Under the pieces are notes generated by a model. That model saw nothing but the letters and a program-made list of their open reading frames with translations. It was not told the DNA's origin and ran no database searches. From assembly GCF_943914015.1 (NCBI RefSeq), contig NZ_CALUAK010000021.1:1-26125 (forward strand): DNA of 26,125 nucleotides. Reading direction: 5' to 3'. The position numbers and the translations under genes are program-made. This stretch comes from an uncultured Corynebacterium sp. GTDB lineage: Bacteria; Actinomycetota; Actinomycetes; Mycobacteriales; Mycobacteriaceae. Below, one piece after another: positions 9,050 through 16,236 of this stretch; positions within the stretch are counted from its first letter, which is position 1; every line of letters begins with the position of its first letter.

Positions 9050-10091
9050 CCACCGGAGGCTTAGCCCACGTGCCTGCACCGCGCCTCGGGACGATGTCCT
9101 CGCCACGAGTAACGGTAGCGAACTGGATGGTGCGGTAATCGTCGGCTTCCCACGCCAGCGCGAGAGTGTCATCATCAAGTGGCGCTGCTACGGAGTAAGC
9201 CGTGGCACCGGTATCGATGGGAATAGCCGGCCCCCACGTTGCCCCCTCATCGGTGGAAAAGTGGAGGCTCAAGCGCCCGCGTTCCCGTGGGTGGTCGCAC
9301 ATGCTCGCCACAATTAGGCCGCCCCACCTGCACAGGCCACCGTTGCACGCCGGATCTGTCAGCGCCGGCACGGGTTTTGGGGAAGCAAACGTGAGGCCAT
9401 CGCGTGACAGTGCTTGTCGACGCGCCGGGGTCGCCCGCGCGTGCATGAGGATGTCTCCGTTTGCAAGCTCAACCACCTTGTTTTCGTCGCAGTCCGGGCC
9501 GATGAGCTCACCTGCGCGCCAGGTCTGTCCCCCGTCATCGCTGCGGGCAGCCAGCGCGAAGTTGTCCTCCCCCACGCGGGCGACAAAGGTCTGGATGAGA
9601 CCGCCGTCGGACAGTGCGAGCCCATTGCCAGAGGAGGCGAACATGCCACCTACTGATTCCGGACGCAGGTCGTCCACCCGGTGGTGCTCCCACGTCATCC
9701 CGTCGTCCCGCGAACGAGACAGCCAGAGCTCAAGCCCGGGTTTTCCAGGCGTGGCGCTGAAGTAGGATTCCCCGGTTGACCCGACGTACCAGCACAGGAT
9801 GTCGCCGCCATGACGTGTCGACGTACACACGAGGGAGGCATCCCCGAAACCATGCCCCGGTTCGTGGCGGCGCAGCGCACGCGGAGCCGACCACGTCTTT
9901 CCGCCGTCATCACTGTGTCGCAACGCCATATCAAAATCTGCCGGCAAATCCCGCCAGTCTTCTCGCACGTCGTACGCCAGAAGGATGCGACCAGATCCTG
10001 TCACGCACAGAGCAGGGATCCGGTAGATCGGCGAGGAAAAGGCCGAACCGGGAAATGGTTCACCGGCCGTCGCGATCGTCACAGTTTGCAC
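9030..10091 (-). CDS. Exo-alpha-sialidase (GH33-like, BNR/Asp-box protein) without signal peptide
   Basis: The product is 353 residues. The sialidase RIP motif is at residues 23-26 (YRIP), giving the first Arg of the sialic-acid-binding triad. Four Asp boxes follow: SDDGGKTW, SRDDGMTW, SDDGGQTW and STDEGATW. Further Arg residues in the HARATPARR and ERGRLSLHF stretches fit the other triad members, and AYSVAAPLDDDTLALAWE carries the Tyr region expected of the nucleophile. The family removes terminal sialic acid from glycans. The N-terminus MQTVTIATAGEPFPG is not hydrophobic, so the enzyme is probably cytosolic or leaves by another route. The start is GTG 10089-10091 with GAGGTGA 3 nt upstream. 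No sialic acid transport or lyase genes are beside it. Confidence 0.85.
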   Translation of the reverse strand: MQTVTIATAGEPFPGSAFSSPIYRIPALCVTGSGRILLAYDVREDWRDLPADFDMALRHSDDGGKTWSAPRALRRHEPGHGFGDASLVCTSTRHGGDILCWYVGSTGESYFSATPGKPGLELWLSRSRDDGMTWEHHRVDDLRPESVGGMFASSGNGLALSDGGLIQTFVARVGEDNFALAARSDDGGQTWRAGELIGPDCDENKVVELANGDILMHARATPARRQALSRDGLTFASPKPVPALTDPACNGGLCRWGGLIVASMCDHPRERGRLSLHFSTDEGATWGPAIPIDTGATAYSVAAPLDDDTLALAWEADDYRTIQFATVTRGEDIVPRRGAGTWAKPPVVNPAGK

Positions 10092-10180
10092 TCGTCACCT
10101 CACACATAGATTGGTCTTACCTCATCCACGATGACATAACACAAGAGTTTTGTCGATGCTTTCTCCGTCATACAGGCACG

Positions 10181-10206
10181 AAAAAAGCCGCCCCTAGGGG
10201 CGGCTT
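10181..10206 (-). terminator. Rho-independent terminator of YkvI-type copy 2
   Basis: A nearly perfect palindrome, AAGCCGCCCC-TA-GGGGCGGCTT, is followed on the minus strand by six T (forward A-run 10181-10186). It lies about 60 nt past the stop of the gene at 10265 and separates that gene from the sialidase downstream. Confidence 0.9.
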
Positions 10207-10264
10207 CAGGAGCACGTCCACGCTGGATGGTGCTCGTACTTTTCTGTTTATTACTCTTCTCTAT

Positions 10265-11638
10265 TTACTTTTCTACTTTGGTGGAGCCGGTCGAGGCCCC
10301 ATCTGCAGCAGGTGTCAGAGTGGACGGAGTGGAAGCGGTGTCGAAATCATCGAAGGACGCTCCCTGCCCCTCTTCATCAGCGGAGTAGTCGACATCATCG
10401 TCGCTATCGAGTGCCTGGACGACTTCCTCGGTAACGGTGTTCTGCAGCTCCTCGTTATCTACCGGGGACTGCTCCACGAGCTTGGTGAGCTCACGCTGCT
10501 CCTTGCGCGTGAGATCGCCCTTATCCGGGTGCTCATGCTTGTAGAACAGCTGGCGGATACGCACGCGGCGCTGCGCCTCAACGGAAATCTTCGGACGCTC
10601 ACGCAGGTAGGCAATAACCAGAGTGGCGACGAGCACGACACCCAGGTAGCCAAGTGCCGGGTAGACCACACCCATGAGATCCTGGAAGCCGATGAAGCTC
10701 ACGGCCCAACCAATGATCGACGTAATCGTGAAGTAGAAGCGGAACTTGGACTGCTTCCCCGCTGCCAGGCGACGGCCCAGCGCGTAGAACATACCGATGC
10801 ACGTGTTGTAAATCATCGCGTAGACGATGAACACAATGATGTAGCCTGTCCAACCCTGCAGGTTCTGGAACAGGGCGAGCATCGGCACATCCGTGCCCAC
10901 AATGTCATCGATGTTGATGTAAATAGAGGTGGCAGCCATGACGAGCAGCAACATGTACACGGCACCGCCAGCCAGACCACCGATGCCAGCCTCGCGGGGA
11001 TCGAGGTAGTTGCCGCCGATCACGAGAACCATGGACACGCCCAGGATGAGCGCAAGACCCGCATAGTTAACGGCAGAAATCCACCACGGGGTCACGGGCA
11101 TATCCACTGTCTGGACAGCCTGGTTGAGTACCTCCATGTTGACGGGAAGCTGCGTCATGGAGTACGCGAACGCAACGATGACCATGATGATCACCAGCGG
11201 GGTGAGCGCACCGATAACGTCGGTAATCTTCTCCACGTCGAGGAACCCGGAGATGAGAACCAGTGCCAGCATCACCGTGGACCCAATCCATGTTGGCCAG
11301 CCGAATTGCTGTGTCAACGTGGATCCGGCCCCGGCGAGCATGACAAAACCGAAGGCGAACAAAGTGATGATGACCGCGATATCCAGGAATCGGGCAACCA
11401 CAGCGTGTGAGACGGACGTGAACACCTTGTTGTGCTCGTCGGCCTGGAAGTAACTTCCGAGCTGCAAAATGACAAGGCCCGCCACAGCGATGATGATGCC
11501 GGCGATGACGGCGCCGATAACGCCGACCCCGCCTGCTGCCACGAAGTACTGGATCACCTCCTGGCCTGTAGCAAAGCCCGCACCGACCAAAAGGCCAATA
11601 AAGGCAAGAGCGATGGACAGTGTTCGTCTAAAAGACAC
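10265..11638 (-). CDS. YkvI-type multi-spanning membrane protein, putative transporter (copy 2)
   Basis: The product is 457 residues from GTG 11638. That start is chosen because GGAGG lies 5 nt before it and the resulting VSFRRTLSIALAFIGLLVGA aligns with the N-terminus of copy 1 at 2987-4300. A TTG at 11650 would overlap the ribosome site. The motif GAGFATGQEVIQYF, NLDP-type loops and about ten hydrophobic segments are shared with copy 1. The charged C-terminal region repeats the paralogue pattern (LTRKEQRELTKLV, then LDSDDDVDYSADE) and adds a Ser/Thr/Ala-rich extension. Substrate is unknown, and it should be a permease of the LeuT-like type. It has its own promoter and terminator. Confidence 0.75.
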   Translation of the reverse strand: MSFRRTLSIALAFIGLLVGAGFATGQEVIQYFVAAGGVGVIGAVIAGIIIAVAGLVILQLGSYFQADEHNKVFTSVSHAVVARFLDIAVIITLFAFGFVMLAGAGSTLTQQFGWPTWIGSTVMLALVLISGFLDVEKITDVIGALTPLVIIMVIVAFAYSMTQLPVNMEVLNQAVQTVDMPVTPWWISAVNYAGLALILGVSMVLVIGGNYLDPREAGIGGLAGGAVYMLLLVMAATSIYINIDDIVGTDVPMLALFQNLQGWTGYIIVFIVYAMIYNTCIGMFYALGRRLAAGKQSKFRFYFTITSIIGWAVSFIGFQDLMGVVYPALGYLGVVLVATLVIAYLRERPKISVEAQRRVRIRQLFYKHEHPDKGDLTRKEQRELTKLVEQSPVDNEELQNTVTEEVVQALDSDDDVDYSADEEGQGASFDDFDTASTPSTLTPAADGASTGSTKVEK

Positions 11639-11672
11639 ACATACCTCCAAGGTGGAATACAGTAACGGGGCA

Positions 11673-11678
11673 AGTATA
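11673..11678 (-). promoter_or_regulatory. -10 box of YkvI-type copy 2
   Basis: TATACT on the minus strand lies 34 nt ahead of GTG 11638, leaving room for a short leader carrying the GGAGG ribosome site. A -35 box is not obvious. Confidence 0.45.
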
Positions 11679-11710
11679 CACAGATAGCGAATAAGTTTTT
11701 ACGGTGTATG

Positions 11711-11801
11711 CAGCGGTTTCCCTATCAATGGTCATTTTTTAAGCCGAGAAAACCGCTGTTTCCAGTGGCCAGCGGGGCACCCCGCATGGTGTGATCATTG
11801 A
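11711..11801. other. Interleaved inverted repeats between two divergent transporter genes
   Basis: Three pairings are visible: CAGCGGTTT (11711-11719) with AAACCGCTG (11750-11758); TCAATGGTCA (11725-11734) with TGATCATTGA (11792-11801), nine of ten; and a tight GCGGGG-CA-CCCCGC hairpin (11772-11785). The first two interlock and cannot form one simple stem together. The stretch lies between the two apparent -10 boxes, so it may act as DNA rather than RNA. Confidence 0.4.
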
Positions 11802-11856
11802 GGATTTTTCGATGGTCTTCACGTGTCTGTTGCCGGATTCGAAGAATCTTTGACAA

Positions 11857-11862
11857 TATACT
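11857..11862 (+). promoter_or_regulatory. Candidate -10 box of the AspT-type antiporter gene
   Basis: TATACT ends 4 nt before GTG 11867. The distance is a little short for transcription starting exactly at the codon, so a leaderless transcript is possible but less certain than for the other genes noted. Confidence 0.4.
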
Positions 11863-11866
11863 TAAC

Positions 11867-13453
11867 GTGATTGAAATACTCGCGAATACACCCATTCTGA
11901 CTCTGTTTGTTGTTATCGCGCTCGGCACGGTTATCGGCTCCATCCCGTTTGGGCCGTTACGCTTCGGCCCCGCCGGCGCGCTCTTTGTCGGACTTGCTTT
12001 TGGTGCGCTTGATCCGCGCCTGGGCGAAGGATTGGGTCTGGTTCAGACCGTGGGGCTTGCACTCTTCGTGTACACCATCGGCCTGGCGGCCGGCCCCTCG
12101 TTCGTTCGCGAGTTCAAGCGTCAGTACAAGCTCTACGTTGGTGCTACCGTCATCCTCATCATCATGGCTTCCCTAGCGGTTGTCGCCGGTAAGTTCTTCG
12201 GCGTCGATGTCGGCATGATTGGTGGCATGTACGCCGGTGTGCTCACCGCTACCCCAGCTCTCGCTGCGGCACAGGATGCGCTCGACGGGGCGATGAGCCC
12301 TGCTGTGGGTTACTCGATCGCCTACCCCGTCGGCGTCATTGTGACAATGATCGGCCTGACGATCCTTGCGCGTTTCCGCTTCCCTGCCGGTAACGACCCC
12401 GCGCACGCTGCTTCCGAAGGCCTGGTGAACACCACGGCGATCGTCGACAAGCCGATGCGCGTTTCGGAGATCCCCGGCATCGCTTCTGTTCCCGGCACCT
12501 ACGGTGGTTCCGTCCGCGTGTCGTATATTCGCCGCGACGGCCACACCTCCGTTGCCCACCCTGCACAGGAGCTCCTTCCCGGCGATGCCATCGTTATCGT
12601 CGGTTACCCGGACGCGGTAAAGAAGGCCGTCGAGGCTCTGGGGCATGCCTCGGAGCGGGACCTCACCAAGAATCGCTCGGAGGTGGATTTCCAGTGGATC
12701 CTCGTGTCCGACAGCCGCCTTGCCGGTCGCTCCATCGCCGACCTTTATATTCCGCTGCGCTTCGGTGCGATCATCACCCGGATTCGTCGCGGTGACGAGG
12801 TCATGCTCGCCGAGGCGGAGGCTGAGGTGCAGCTCGGTGATCGGCTCCTCGTTGTGTCTCCGGTGTCCACGATGGACACGATCAAGGAGTACCTCGGCAA
12901 CTCGGAGAAGGAAAACACCGAGGTGGACTACATGACGGCCGGCATGGGCATCGCCCTTGGTGTCGCGCTCGGCCTCATCACGCTGCCCATCGGCGGTGCT
13001 GCTGTGGCACTCGGCAGCGCGGCAGGCCCGATGGTTGTGGGCATCTGGCTCGGCTACTTGGAGCGCACGGGCCCATTCGTGTGGGGCATGCCGACATCGG
13101 CAAACCTCACGATTCGCCAGTTCGGTCTCGTCATCTTCCTGGCGACGGTCGGCCTTTCCTCTGGTCAGATGTTCGCGGCTACAGCCTTTAGCGCCGAGGG
13201 CATCAAGGTGGGGCTTATCGCCGGTGTTCTCCTTGCGATCATGCTCCTCGCTCTTGCGTTTGTCGGTCGCACCCTTGGCCTCTCGATGCCCCGTACGGCC
13301 GGTGCCATGGCAGGTTTCGTCGGCCAACCAGCGCTTCTTACCCACGCCCAGTCGCTTGTCGACGATCCTCGCACGAACTCCGGTTACTCGGCACTGTTCG
13401 CCATCGCGATGATCATCAAAATCCTGGCGGTCCAAGCCGTCGTTTTTATCTAG
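11867..13453 (+). CDS. AspT/SucE-type aspartate:alanine or dicarboxylate antiporter-family permease
   Basis: The product is 528 residues from GTG 11867. The reading frame is open further upstream to a TTG at 11798, but those residues are Arg-rich and unlike the family. The layout fits the AAE transporter family: a hydrophobic block (about 1-160, with GLALFVYTIGLAAGPSF), two soluble RCK_C/TrkA_C-like domains (about 180-340, containing PGDAIVIVGYPDAV and LGDRLLVVSPVSTMD), then a second hydrophobic block with the duplicated GLVIFLATVGLSSGQMF. Relatives include AspT of Tetragenococcus and the succinate exporter SucE of C. glutamicum, so a small dicarboxylate or acidic amino acid is the likely substrate. 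It is followed by its own terminator, then bioW. Confidence 0.85.
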   Translation: MIEILANTPILTLFVVIALGTVIGSIPFGPLRFGPAGALFVGLAFGALDPRLGEGLGLVQTVGLALFVYTIGLAAGPSFVREFKRQYKLYVGATVILIIMASLAVVAGKFFGVDVGMIGGMYAGVLTATPALAAAQDALDGAMSPAVGYSIAYPVGVIVTMIGLTILARFRFPAGNDPAHAASEGLVNTTAIVDKPMRVSEIPGIASVPGTYGGSVRVSYIRRDGHTSVAHPAQELLPGDAIVIVGYPDAVKKAVEALGHASERDLTKNRSEVDFQWILVSDSRLAGRSIADLYIPLRFGAIITRIRRGDEVMLAEAEAEVQLGDRLLVVSPVSTMDTIKEYLGNSEKENTEVDYMTAGMGIALGVALGLITLPIGGAAVALGSAAGPMVVGIWLGYLERTGPFVWGMPTSANLTIRQFGLVIFLATVGLSSGQMFAATAFSAEGIKVGLIAGVLLAIMLLALAFVGRTLGLSMPRTAGAMAGFVGQPALLTHAQSLVDDPRTNSGYSALFAIAMIIKILAVQAVVFI

Positions 13454-13495
13454 CCATCATCTCGCACATCTCGTAGCGCTGCGACGCACCCTCTA

Positions 13496-13521
13496 CCCCA
13501 GCCCCGCCGGGCTGGGGTTTT
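13496..13521 (+). terminator. Rho-independent terminator of the AspT-type gene
   Basis: CCCCAGCCC-CGCC-GGGCTGGGG, a 9-bp GC-rich perfect stem, is followed directly by TTTT. It lies about 45 nt past the stop codon and separates the antiporter transcript from bioW. Confidence 0.9.
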
Positions 13522-13612
13522 CTCATGCCCACGCCTTCGCGGCGCTCCCCTTATGGCGTGTTAGTTCCGCCACATCACCTGCATTGTTCAACGAGGCATA
13601 CGCAACGATACG

Positions 13613-13618
13613 TAGACT
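13613..13618 (+). promoter_or_regulatory. -10 box of bioW, likely leaderless
   Basis: TAGACT ends 8 nt before GTG 13627, and no Shine-Dalgarno sequence is present. A transcript starting at the codon is the simplest reading. No BirA/BioQ-type palindrome was recognised around it. Confidence 0.5.
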
Positions 13619-13626
13619 GGAAAAGT

Positions 13627-14307
13627 GTGAATGAAGAGTATTTTTCCGTCCGTATGCGCGCCTCTCGCGGTGGCATCCACGTCTCCGGCGCGGAGCGTAT
13701 CACCAAGCAGGTTTACATCCCGACAATCACCTCCGCTCTGACATCGAGAGCCCTCAACCACTCTTTCGGTGTTCCTGACGAAATCCACATCACCGTGGAT
13801 CAGGTTCGCACCACACCCGTCCTCCTCGACCAGCTTCCCGTGAAGAACGTCAAAGAGGTCGGCGACCTTCTCGATGGTCTCCCGGAAATCGGCCACCAAA
13901 TCGCCTCCAGCGAGATTCGCATGCGTGGCGCAGCGCTCATCGATATCCACACGGGTAAGCGGCTCGAGCCGGATCCAGACCGTGGTATCCGTGTGTCGAT
14001 GATGGATTGGGAGTTCACCCCGATCACGCAGGAGGAAGACCACTTCCGCGAGTCGGTGGCGCTGGCCACCAAGGTGCACCATTGCCCCGGCATGGTGGCA
14101 GAGCTCGCGATCAGCGATGACCCCGGATTCACCAGTGGCTACATCGTCCGCGACGGCGTGTTCCACCGCATCCCCAAGATCAAGGAGCTCGGCCAGCGTG
14201 GTGGCGGTCGTGCGTTCTACCTCGACACCCACATCACCACCCCGCAGGAAGCCATCGCGTACTTGGAGCACCGTCCCGTACTTATTCGTGCGGAACATGA
14301 GATGTGA
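13627..14307 (+). CDS. bioW: Stand-alone 6-carboxyhexanoate-CoA ligase (pimeloyl-CoA synthetase) with altered substrate pocket
   Basis: The product is 226 residues from GTG 13627, chosen because VNEEYFSVRMRASRGGIHVS matches the family N-terminus. Upstream in-frame starts add an unrelated basic stretch. BioW landmarks run in order: SVRMRAS, HVSGAERI, MRGAALIDIHTGKRLEPD, RGIRVSMMDW, VALATKVHHCPGMVAEL, SDDPGF, GYIVRDGVFHRI and GGGRAF. The family makes pimeloyl-CoA from pimelate, ATP and CoA for biotin synthesis. Against B. subtilis BioW numbering from memory, Tyr199 and Tyr211 are Phe168 and Phe179 here, while Arg213 and Arg227 are kept (Arg181 and the Arg of GGGRAF). The copy is therefore intact but may prefer another acid. 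It lies 38 nt upstream of the BioW-BioF fusion. Confidence 0.88.
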   Translation: MNEEYFSVRMRASRGGIHVSGAERITKQVYIPTITSALTSRALNHSFGVPDEIHITVDQVRTTPVLLDQLPVKNVKEVGDLLDGLPEIGHQIASSEIRMRGAALIDIHTGKRLEPDPDRGIRVSMMDWEFTPITQEEDHFRESVALATKVHHCPGMVAELAISDDPGFTSGYIVRDGVFHRIPKIKELGQRGGGRAFYLDTHITTPQEAIAYLEHRPVLIRAEHEM

Positions 14308-14333
14308 CAGCCCTCATTGAACGGAGTTCTATT

Positions 14334-14339
14334 TATACT
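14334..14339 (+). promoter_or_regulatory. -10 box of the BioW-BioF fusion gene
   Basis: TATACT ends 6 nt before GTG 14346, which lets the fusion gene be transcribed on its own as a leaderless message. GGGAGG touches the GTG and is too close to serve as a ribosome site for it. Confidence 0.5.
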
Positions 14340-14345
14340 GGGAGG

Positions 14346-16163
14346 GTGACTTCCTTATACTCCGTGCGCATGCGCGCTTCCCGCTCCTCTACCCACATCT
14401 CCGGTGCAGAGCGACTTACTCCACGGTTGACGGAGCTGCCGGTCATTGCCTCCAGCCTCGTCACCCGCGGCACCACCCACGAGCTCGGCGAGCCGGACAC
14501 TCTCACGCTGACGTGTGAGCAGGTGACTACCCCGCCCCTCGTGGTGGATCCGCTCGCGGTGGAAGAGCACGACGGGCCGGAGTGCATCCCGGAGCTTTTG
14601 GCGGGGCTACCAGCCAGTGGCTGGGATGTCGTCATGTCACCTGCCTCCATGCGCGGGGCAGCACTCATCGATATTGCAACGGGCAGGCGCGTCGAACCCG
14701 ATCATGAGCGAGGTGTCCGCGTCACCCACATGGACTGGGATGAGCCTGCGGGAGGCGCACAGGCAAAGACGACGAAGGATCACTTCCATGAAGCCCTCGT
14801 GCTGGCGACCAAAACCTTATCCTGTCCGGGTCTCGTCGCGGAGCTCTGTGTATCGGATGACACGAGCTACACCACCGGTTACATCGCCCGCGACGGTGTC
14901 TACCACAGAATTCCCCGCATCGCCCCCGGTGCCAGCGGTGGCCGCGCCTTCTTTGTCGATCTCCGCCACACGACCGTAGAGGACATTATCTCCTACCTCG
15001 AGCACGCCCCCGTTCTCGTGCGCACACCACCGGCGAAGCCACGGTCCCTGACGCAGGAGGTAGCCACGCGAAACTCGAACTGGGAGGCACACGGCCTTGC
15101 ACGCCAGGAACACGTCTTCTCCACTGGCCAGGAGCCGGAGTGCACCGTCGACGGGACGCGCTACGTGTTGTTCTCGTCTTCCAATTACCTGGGGCTTGCC
15201 ACGCACCCCGAGGTCATCAGCGCGAGTGCAGCAACCCTTCAGCGTTACGGCGCAGGATCCGGCGGGTCACGGCTCACGACGGGTACAACGGAGCAGCACA
15301 GGGCGCTGGAGGAGGAGCTAGCGAGCTGGCTGGGCTACGATGACTGCGTCCTTTTTGCCACGGGCTACCAGGCCAACGTCGGTCTTCTCCAATCCTTGGG
15401 AGAGCTCTCCCCCACGTTCTACTCCGATGCTGCAAACCACGCCTCGCTTATCGACGGCCTGTCGCTCGCACGCCGCAAAGGGGCCACCATGCACGTCTAC
15501 ACGCACGGCACGGCACCGGACAGGGTTTCCGGCTCGCTTCCGCTTATCGTCACCGACGGCCTTTTCTCCATGGCCGGTGACATCGCAGATCTTCCCTCCC
15601 TCCACCACACGGGCGCGCCCCTCATCGTCGATGATGCACACGGCCTGGGAACGCTCGGTGCCACCGGCAAAGGCACGGCGGAGCTCACCAGTGTGCGCCC
15701 CGATATCCTCATCGGAACTCTGTCCAAGGCGTTTGGTTCCGAAGGCGGGTTTGTTTGCTGTGACAGGGAGCTGGCAACGTATCTGCGCAACCATGCGCGC
15801 AGCTACGTCTACTCCACCGCGCTGTCTGCAGGCGTGGTGGCGGCCAGCCGTGCGGCACTGCGCCTCATTCAGAATTCGGATGCTGTCGCTACATTGCAAG
15901 AAAACATCGCCTACGCCCGTGAGGCGCTGGGGGTCTCGTCCGCAGAACCTGCGACCCCGATTATCCCCATTCCCATCGGAGATGAGCGCCATGCTTTACA
16001 CGTTGCCGATTACCTCCGCGACCACCACGTGTGGGTACCGGCAATGCGCTACCCCACGGTGCCACGTGGCGAGGCGATCATCAGGGTCACGGTCTCGGCG
16101 GCACACAGCCACGCACACATCGACCGACTGGCCGAGCTCCTCCAGGAGGCTCGCAAGGACTGA
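14346..16163 (+). CDS. Bifunctional pimeloyl-CoA synthetase / 8-amino-7-oxononanoate synthase (BioW-BioF fusion)
   Basis: The product is 605 residues from GTG 14346. Residues about 1-228 are a full BioW (LYSVRMRASRS, HISGAERL, MRGAALIDIATGRRVEPD, SDDTSYTTGY, GVYHRI, SGGRAF) with Tyr175, Tyr186 and Arg188 kept at the pimelate-binding positions. A short Pro-rich linker (TPPAKPRS) leads to a full BioF at about 235-605. BioF motifs are FSSSNYLGL, GSGGSRLTTG (from 304), NHASLIDG with His365, VDDAHG with Asp429 and His432, and the PLP Lys461 in GTLSKAFGS. It should turn pimelate, CoA and ATP into pimeloyl-CoA and then, with alanine, into KAPA. An alternative GTG at 14304 overlaps the bioW stop by four bases (GTGA) and would add 14 residues, but 14346 fits the family start better. 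Confidence 0.92.
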   Translation: MTSLYSVRMRASRSSTHISGAERLTPRLTELPVIASSLVTRGTTHELGEPDTLTLTCEQVTTPPLVVDPLAVEEHDGPECIPELLAGLPASGWDVVMSPASMRGAALIDIATGRRVEPDHERGVRVTHMDWDEPAGGAQAKTTKDHFHEALVLATKTLSCPGLVAELCVSDDTSYTTGYIARDGVYHRIPRIAPGASGGRAFFVDLRHTTVEDIISYLEHAPVLVRTPPAKPRSLTQEVATRNSNWEAHGLARQEHVFSTGQEPECTVDGTRYVLFSSSNYLGLATHPEVISASAATLQRYGAGSGGSRLTTGTTEQHRALEEELASWLGYDDCVLFATGYQANVGLLQSLGELSPTFYSDAANHASLIDGLSLARRKGATMHVYTHGTAPDRVSGSLPLIVTDGLFSMAGDIADLPSLHHTGAPLIVDDAHGLGTLGATGKGTAELTSVRPDILIGTLSKAFGSEGGFVCCDRELATYLRNHARSYVYSTALSAGVVAASRAALRLIQNSDAVATLQENIAYAREALGVSSAEPATPIIPIPIGDERHALHVADYLRDHHVWVPAMRYPTVPRGEAIIRVTVSAAHSHAHIDRLAELLQEARKD

Positions 16164-16193
16164 AGAAAAGCTGCCGAGGGGGCGTCGACAAGC

Positions 16194-16223
16194 AAAACGC
16201 CCACAGGATCCAACCTGTGGGCG
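16194..16223 (-). terminator. Rho-independent terminator of pfkA
   Basis: CGCCCACAGG-ATCCAA-CCTGTGGGCG forms a perfect 10-bp stem. On the minus strand it runs into TTTT (forward A-run 16194-16197), just past the pfkA stop. The plus side has no T-tract, so the fusion gene converging from the left has no clear terminator of its own. Confidence 0.85.
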
Positions 16224-16236
16224 CGAAAGCGGAGCC

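Noticed and set aside
9776..11410. Plus-strand open frame of 544 codons
   Set aside because: It runs antisense through the sialidase and YkvI-type copy 2 and over a terminator. The sequence is a typical shadow of G/C-ending codons.
11798..11866. Longer N-terminus of the AspT-type antiporter
   Set aside because: The extra residues are Arg- and Cys-rich, start with TTG and lie over a likely -10 box. The hydrophobic family start appears only after GTG 11867.
12173..13435. Minus-strand open frame of 420 codons
   Set aside because: It is antisense to the AspT-type antiporter, whose membrane and RCK_C-like pattern is convincing. The shadow product is unstructured and charged.
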